A DNA stretch of 64,000 nt from Bradyrhizobium sp. SZCCHNS1050 (lineage in GTDB: Bacteria; Pseudomonadota; Alphaproteobacteria; Rhizobiales; Xanthobacteraceae). Every line of letters begins with the position of its first letter. Within the stretch, counting starts at the first letter, position 1. Both the position numbers and the translations under genes were made by a program. The notes beneath the pieces are model-generated. The model was not told where the DNA came from. It worked only from the letters and a program-made list of their open reading frames with translations, and did not search any database. The DNA lies in contig NZ_JAUETR010000001.1 of NCBI RefSeq assembly GCF_032484785.1, forward strand, positions 3,909,501 through 3,973,500, given 5' to 3'. Shown one piece after another: positions 59,782-64,000 of the stretch.

Positions 59782-60711
59782 TCACCAGCTCCGCTTGAAG
59801 CCGGCCGAGATGCTCTTGCTGGTGCCGCCCTGCGCGGTCTCGCTGACTGAGCCGGAGATGCTGAGACCATCCGACAGCTTCTGCTCCGCGCCGACCTTGC
59901 GCAGCCATTTGTCGTCGCTCGACGACAGGGTCTGGCCGGCGGTGACGCTGGTGCCGGTGTCGCCGATCGAGAGCTTGGCGGACTGCTCGGTGTCGAAGCT
60001 GCGGCTGGTGGTCTTCGGCGCCGCGCCGGGAATCGGCACCATGCCCTGCTGGGTGACGTTGTAGCCGTTCTGCAGGGTCAGATTGTAGTGATCGATCGGC
60101 ACCGCCTTGGTGATGGTGGTGCCGAGCCGGCTGTGATCGGATCCGGGATCGACGCGGGCCTCGATGGCGGTCTTGTCCCAGATCGAGCCGGCCCCCGGCG
60201 CGGTGACGGCCGCCCAGGCCGAGCCGCCGGATTCCGGAGCATTGCCGCCGTTCTCGGCCTTCTCCGCCAGCAATTCCGACATCGTGGTCGGCTGCCGCGC
60301 GACCGTCATGTCGGCGCCGACGCGGGCGTCCCAGAACGGCGATACCGACTGCTTGACCGACACGCCCGAGGCGAGGCTGCCCTTGTTCTGGTTCGACCAG
60401 TCGAGCGCGGCGGCCTTCTCTGCGGCGGCCTTGCGCTTCGCCGCCGCGGCGGCTTCGGGACGGTCGAGGAAGGTGGTGTCGTCGATCGCGAGCTGGCTCC
60501 AGTCGAGCTTCTCGACGTCGATGTCCTTCATCGGGTCGGCCGCTGCCTGGTCCTCGGACTTGTCCTCGTCCTCCGGCTCCGGCGCGATCTGCTGCCAGGG
60601 TGTGATCTGCAGCGGCTGCGGCGCCTGCATCAGCGTCTGGGCCGGCGCGGCGGACGCAAGAAGGCCGAAGCCGGCCGTGAAAACCGCCAGCGCGCAACCA
60701 TACGATGTCAT
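59782..60711 (-). CDS. Exported hypothetical protein with barrel-like C-terminus
   Basis: The 309-residue protein has a signal peptide (to about residue 24, ASAAPAQ), then a Pro/Glu/Ala/Lys-rich region (about 30-100). The second half consists of short amphipathic strands (GTTITKAVPIDHYNLTLQNGYNV, KLSIGDTGTSVTAGQTL, GLSISGSVSETAQGG) and ends SAGFKRSW, an aromatic C-terminus like those of outer-membrane barrels. It may be a small outer-membrane or surface protein. I recognise no named family. Confidence 0.7.
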   Translation of the reverse strand: MTSYGCALAVFTAGFGLLASAAPAQTLMQAPQPLQITPWQQIAPEPEDEDKSEDQAAADPMKDIDVEKLDWSQLAIDDTTFLDRPEAAAAAKRKAAAEKAAALDWSNQNKGSLASGVSVKQSVSPFWDARVGADMTVARQPTTMSELLAEKAENGGNAPESGGSAWAAVTAPGAGSIWDKTAIEARVDPGSDHSRLGTTITKAVPIDHYNLTLQNGYNVTQQGMVPIPGAAPKTTSRSFDTEQSAKLSIGDTGTSVTAGQTLSSSDDKWLRKVGAEQKLSDGLSISGSVSETAQGGTSKSISAGFKRSW

Positions 60712-60841
60712 GAGAGCAACCCCCGCCGCCCGAACCTGTGTGCCGGAATATGGTGGAATCTTGGCGCAAAATTATGGCTGCGCCAGTCACGATCTGTTGG
60801 GTTGCCGGTGAGTGTGACCACAATCCAACACGCCGGCGGGC

Positions 60842-61282
60842 TCAGGCGAAGCTGCCGATGCGCGGCAGGTCGATGGGGCGGCCGAGCGTCTGCTCGACCA
60901 GATCGAACGTATCGATCAGGATCCGCAGCCGCGCGAGCTTGCCGGCGCGGAATTGCATGAATTGCGCGAGCCGCGCCGTGATCGGCTTGTCGGAATCCTG
61001 CGCCGTCATCGCGCAGCGGACCATGGTCGCCGCGCTGGTCTCGTCCAGCATCAAGGTCTCGCGCTCCAGCCGGCGGATGCTCACATTGTCCGCGATCTGC
61101 CTGACGGCGTCGAGCACGGCGGCGCGGCCGTGCCGCGCGCCGAGGAAGGGAAACATGTCGATCGGGCCGTAGATGGCCCAGTCGATGTCGTCATCGAGAA
61201 GCTCGGCGAAATCGTCGAAACGGCGGTCGTTGATCGCGCCATGCAATGCGCGCGACAGACGCCAGAGGCTGTGCTCCGTCAT
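60842..61282 (-). CDS. NTF2-like/SnoaL-fold protein, paralogue 1
   Basis: The 146-residue protein starts MTEHSLWRLSRALHGAINDR and fits the SnoaL-like NTF2 cone fold: FAELLDDDIDWAIYGPIDMFPFLGARHGRAAVLDAVRQIAD, then METLMLDETSAATMVRC-type strands and LRILIDTFDLVEQTLG. Such proteins are small isomerases, hydrolases or ligand binders; the reaction here is unknown. A second protein with the same plan lies at 61863-62309 in the same direction, with a small membrane-protein gene between them. Confidence 0.8.
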   Translation of the reverse strand: MTEHSLWRLSRALHGAINDRRFDDFAELLDDDIDWAIYGPIDMFPFLGARHGRAAVLDAVRQIADNVSIRRLERETLMLDETSAATMVRCAMTAQDSDKPITARLAQFMQFRAGKLARLRILIDTFDLVEQTLGRPIDLPRIGSFA

Positions 61283-61461
61283 CGGCTCGGGATCCTGAAC
61301 TGGCTTGCAAGGAGGCGCGCCGGCCTCAAGGCGACGTCGCAACGGACGTCGCGCCGGGGCGCCGAATCTATCTCTCTTGAGCCTCACATAAATCAACCAC
61401 CTGCGCGCGCAACGGCTGTTTTTGCATTGCACAAATGCGCGCGACCGCCGGTCGCCGCGCC

Positions 61462-61728
61462 CTAACGCCCTTCATGCTGCATGCGCTGCTGCGCGATCGC
61501 GACCTCGTGGTCGCGGAAGGCGGCCATGCCGAACAGGGTGGCGCCGGCGAGGCCGCCGATCAGGGCGCCGAGCGGCATGAAGGTGAAGAACACCAGCATG
61601 CCCGCATAGCCTTCGAATTCGCTGGTGTTGAACAGCTCGATCCAGGCCAGTCCAAGCCCTACTCCGATCGTCGCGCCGCCGACGACGCCCATCACCAGTC
61701 CGGCCATCGCCAGGAATGCTATTCTCAT
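61462..61728 (-). CDS. Small two- to three-helix membrane protein, 88 aa
   Basis: The product starts MRIAFLAMAGLVMGVVGG at ATG 61728 and has Gly-rich hydrophobic helices (about 1-30 and 42-70; GLVMGVVGGATIGVGLGLAW, GMLVFFTFMPLGALIGGLAGATLFG), then a polar tail DHEVAIAQQRMQHEGR. The Gly-zipper-like repeats suggest helix packing in the membrane. No family is recognised. It is encoded between two NTF2-like paralogues in the same direction. Confidence 0.75.
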   Translation of the reverse strand: MRIAFLAMAGLVMGVVGGATIGVGLGLAWIELFNTSEFEGYAGMLVFFTFMPLGALIGGLAGATLFGMAAFRDHEVAIAQQRMQHEGR

Positions 61729-61862
61729 GTCACCGATGCCCCGTATACCACCGCTCATGGGGTGCGGAGCCCGGGCCACAGGTTCAAGGCGACGAGGCCG
61801 CCGGTGGTGACGTTTGCGTGATCGGCTGGTCCAGGCCCTGGTCCGCCACGGCCGTGCCGGCC

Positions 61863-62309
61863 TCAGGGCCGGGCGGCGCCCGCGATCAGCAGCCGGCTGA
61901 GATCGCATTCCAGCACCTGCTGCACCAGGTCGTAGGTGTCCATGATCTCGCGGATGCGGGCGATGCGGCCGTCGCGCAGCGTGTAGAAGGCGGCGAGGTC
62001 GTATTGCACGATGCGGTCGTTGTCGCGCTTGCGCAGGAAGATGCGCAGATCCACGGCGACCTGGTCGCCTTCGCAGATCATGGTCTTGATCTCGTGCCGG
62101 ACCTCGGCATAGCGGCTGCGCGCCGTCTCCCACATCTGCCGCACCTCGGCCTTGCCCCGGCGGCCGCCGAGATGGGGGAAGATGTCGATCGGCGCCGAGG
62201 CGAAGTGCTCGAGGTCGTCGGTGCAATGCGCCAGCACGTTGTCGAAATCGCCGGCGGCATGGGCCTCGAGCAGCTTGCGCACGCGCTGCTTGTTGATGTG
62301 CTCGATCAT
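61863..62309 (-). CDS. NTF2-like/SnoaL-fold protein, paralogue 2
   Basis: The 148-residue protein starts MIEHINKQRVRKLLEAHAAG (GGAGA just upstream). It shares with paralogue 1 the block APIDIFPHLGGRRGKAEVRQMW (there PIDMFPFLGARHGRAAVLDAV), and a C-terminal DTYDLVQQVLECDL segment (there DTFDLVEQTLGRPI). The shared motifs and spacing point to a tandem duplication. The conserved His and Asp positions in the cone could be catalytic, but the substrate is unknown. Confidence 0.82.
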   Translation of the reverse strand: MIEHINKQRVRKLLEAHAAGDFDNVLAHCTDDLEHFASAPIDIFPHLGGRRGKAEVRQMWETARSRYAEVRHEIKTMICEGDQVAVDLRIFLRKRDNDRIVQYDLAAFYTLRDGRIARIREIMDTYDLVQQVLECDLSRLLIAGAARP

Positions 62310-62613
62310 CCTGTCTCCACTGACGGGAATGTCCGCGTCGGCGATCTCGTTCTGGAGATGCCGGCGGACGGCCGTCAACCACCTGTGTGACCGTCGGCCG
62401 GCTCAATGCGCCGGTACGGTGAACGGAAGCTTGGCGAGTGATCGCGTCACGATCATGTCTCAGCCCACTCTCGGCTCATCTCTCAGCTCATTTCTCAGCT
62501 CTTGGGTCATCACCGCGCGCGATAAGGTTCGCGCAATGCGTCATGCCGGTTGCGAGGCGGGAACCGCCCCGCCGCGTCGCCGTTACCTCGCACCATTCTT
62601 GCGGAGCTCGATC

Positions 62614-62859
62614 ATGACGATGTCGATCACGAAGACCATGCTGGCCGCCTCCGTCGCAGCGCTGGCGCTGCTGTCGACGCAGGCCGCCGAGGCCAAGGGG
62701 TGCATCAAGGGCGCCATCGTCGGCGGCGTGGCCGGCCACTATGCCGGTCATCACGGCGTGCTCGGCGCCGCCGCCGGCTGCCTCTATGGCCGTCACCGCG
62801 CCAAGGAGCAGGAGCGTCAGCAGCAGCAGGGCCAGGTGAACGGGCAGGGCCGGACCTAA
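62614..62859 (+). CDS. Small exported glycine-zipper protein
   Basis: The 81-residue product has a signal peptide ending QAAEAKG and a short mature part. This is GCIKGAIVGGVAGHYAGHHG followed by VLGAAAGCLYGRH, a glycine-zipper (G-x-x-x-G) hairpin of the kind found in membrane-inserting or lipoprotein-like small proteins. Two cysteines flank the zipper. The tail is Gln-rich. GGAG lies 7 nt before ATG 62614. Confidence 0.78.
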   Translation: MTMSITKTMLAASVAALALLSTQAAEAKGCIKGAIVGGVAGHYAGHHGVLGAAAGCLYGRHRAKEQERQQQQGQVNGQGRT

Positions 62860-63012
62860 TCGATGCCGCGCGTCGACCGTCCTCGGCGTGCCCTCATCCC
62901 AGCCGGCGGCGATGGCCTCGCGTGACGGGGCTCACGGTCCTCCTCCGGCGTGCCGGTTAGACGGGAGCGGTCTGGTCCTCGCCGAGGACCGCCGCAACCG
63001 GATGTCCGGGCC

Positions 63013-63405
63013 ATGCTCACCGTCGCCTCTCCCAGCACCTCCGCGCCGAAGGCGCCGCTGCTCAACCTCTTCGAAGGCATGGCGCTGACCGCGCTGTTCC
63101 AGGCCATTCCAACCTATGCCGGCGCCGCGCTGATCCTCAAGCTGGCGCACAGCACGGCGCTGCGGCCCGGCATCATCGGCTTCGTCGCGAGCGCGACCAT
63201 CATCCACGTGCTGATGACTTCCGCTGCGGGGCCGCGCTTTCAGCGCGTGCTCAAGCAGGCCTACGCGGCTGATTTCTACGACGCGACGCTGGGCCTCGCC
63301 GACAAGGTGCTGCGCTGGCGCACGCAGCCCGAGGCATCGCTGCAGCTCCTGGGCTCGACCGTGATGCTGGCGCTGCTGTCGGTCGCGGTGCTGGCGATGG
63401 GATGA
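63013..63405 (+). CDS. Hypothetical membrane protein, 130 aa
   Basis: The product starts MLTVASPSTSAPKAPLLNLF and has about three hydrophobic helices (FEGMALTALFQAIPTYAGAALIL; IIGFVASATIIHVLMTS; LLGSTVMLALLSVAVLAM) with a basic loop in between (QRVLKQAYAADFYDATLGLADKVLRWRTQPEAS). I recognise no family. It has no clear partner; dispersed-repeat copy D follows 140 bp downstream. ATG 63013 is the first reasonable start. Confidence 0.65.
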   Translation: MLTVASPSTSAPKAPLLNLFEGMALTALFQAIPTYAGAALILKLAHSTALRPGIIGFVASATIIHVLMTSAAGPRFQRVLKQAYAADFYDATLGLADKVLRWRTQPEASLQLLGSTVMLALLSVAVLAMG

Positions 63406-63544
63406 GCCGGCATCGCCTCCTCACGATGGATGGGCGCGGCGCTGTCGCTCGTCGCAGCTTGCCTAGGACGACGGCGGAGGGGAGAACTCATTTACGATTC
63501 AAACAGCCGAAGAGAGTCCGGGACATGACGGCGCGGTCTCGCGG

Positions 63545-63960
63545 CATGGGATGCCCGAGTGATGCGATCCGCGTGGCCCTCGTGAGTGCAGAGGGCGCAG
63601 GGAATGCCGGGTGAAGGCCTCACCCATGGCCCGCCTGCGAAAAAAATGCAGGCGGCAGGTACCACAGGCAAAGCCGATTCAACCGGCATTCCCTGCGCGA
63701 CGGTCTTCACGCTTATACGCAGTCTCCCTGGTGCGCCGGGCTTGTTGGCCACCATCCCCAGCGCCATGCGCTCGCATTGCGCCGGGTTGATACCAGCGTC
63801 GGGGTATCAGGACGCTGCGACTTCACGTCCGCAAGCGATCGTTCGTCGGCACCCTCGTCGAAGAGAATGCTGCGATCTCTCGCGGCCATCGCATCCCCGC
63901 CTCGCGTGTCGTGACGATCGCGCGCTACGCCCCTCTGCGGTGAGGCGGGATGCGAGGAGA
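63545..63960 (-). repeat. Dispersed ~400-bp element, copy D (inverted)
   Basis: Reverse orientation. The hairpin tail is at about 63590-63705, with arms GCGCAGGGAATGCCGG and CCGGCATTCCCTGCGCG, and the inner palindrome GCCGCCTGC/GCAGGCGGGCC. The body ends near 63960 and an AT-rich head follows to the window edge (TTATCAGAAATCATGATTATC on the minus strand, in part). It is the most diverged in the tail, yet changes in one arm (AATGCC) are matched in the other (GGCATT), as expected if the stem is selected. Confidence 0.78.
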
Positions 63961-64000
63961 TAATCATGATTTCTGATAATTCGCAAGAAGTTTATTTTTT

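Overview
The window is GC-rich (apart from a few AT-rich repeat borders) and reads as chromosome of an alphaproteobacterium of the Bradyrhizobium/Rhodopseudomonas type. The evidence is a CtrA master regulator next to fliI-fliJ and flhA, a perfect FixK/FNR box, a RibH2-type lumazine synthase under an FMN riboswitch, a form I cox (aerobic CO dehydrogenase) cluster, and many dispersed palindromic repeats. No rRNA, tRNA or CRISPR array was seen.

Layout. 1-3.3 kb: an outer-membrane barrel protein behind a FixK box, coupled to a truncated Tat-type gene, then decayed gene fragments. 3.4-4.2 kb: two dispersed repeats. 4.2-11.9 kb: ctrA, fliI, fliJ, an ECF sigma factor with its RskA-type anti-sigma factor, and flhA. 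12-22 kb: mixed genes (hydrolase, cytochrome c'-like protein, MerR/quinone oxidoreductase pair, zeta-GST, TAXI binding protein, TPR glycosyltransferase). 22.2-26.7 kb: a six-gene leftward copper-handling operon. 26.8-32.5 kb: MFS transporter, second TAXI protein, proC, YbjN protein, FMN riboswitch and ribH. 32.8-41.6 kb: coxC-M-S-L-D-E-F. 41.6-47.4 kb: HWE histidine kinase, a CUT1 sugar ABC transporter without an ATPase gene, and benE. 47.5-49.2 kb: a repeat hotspot containing a REP-associated transposase between two REP palindromes. 49.3-58.6 kb: housekeeping genes (prs, pgeF, midA-like, lgt, ubiK, rplY, pth, ychF, two MaoC-like proteins). 58.7-64 kb: small membrane or exported proteins and two NTF2-like paralogues.

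How the genes work together. The cox genes encode the three CO dehydrogenase subunits plus the maturation proteins CoxD, CoxE and CoxF and a membrane MHYT-LytTR regulator. The copper operon combines a Tat-exported multicopper oxidase, a cupredoxin, a CusF-like protein and a TolC-type channel. lgt, the midA-like gene and pgeF overlap and form one transcription unit. CtrA-type motifs lie upstream of ctrA, flhA and a TPR/GT41 glycosyltransferase, which suggests a shared motility or cell-cycle input.

The most unusual structures are: (1) a 17-bp tandem repeat before fliI that makes a chain of three stop-start-overlapping mini-ORFs, each resembling the N-terminus of FliI; (2) four copies of a roughly 400-bp dispersed element with an AT-rich head and a strong terminal hairpin; (3) G-quadruplex/hairpin repeats in three gaps of the cox cluster, on the mRNA sense strand.
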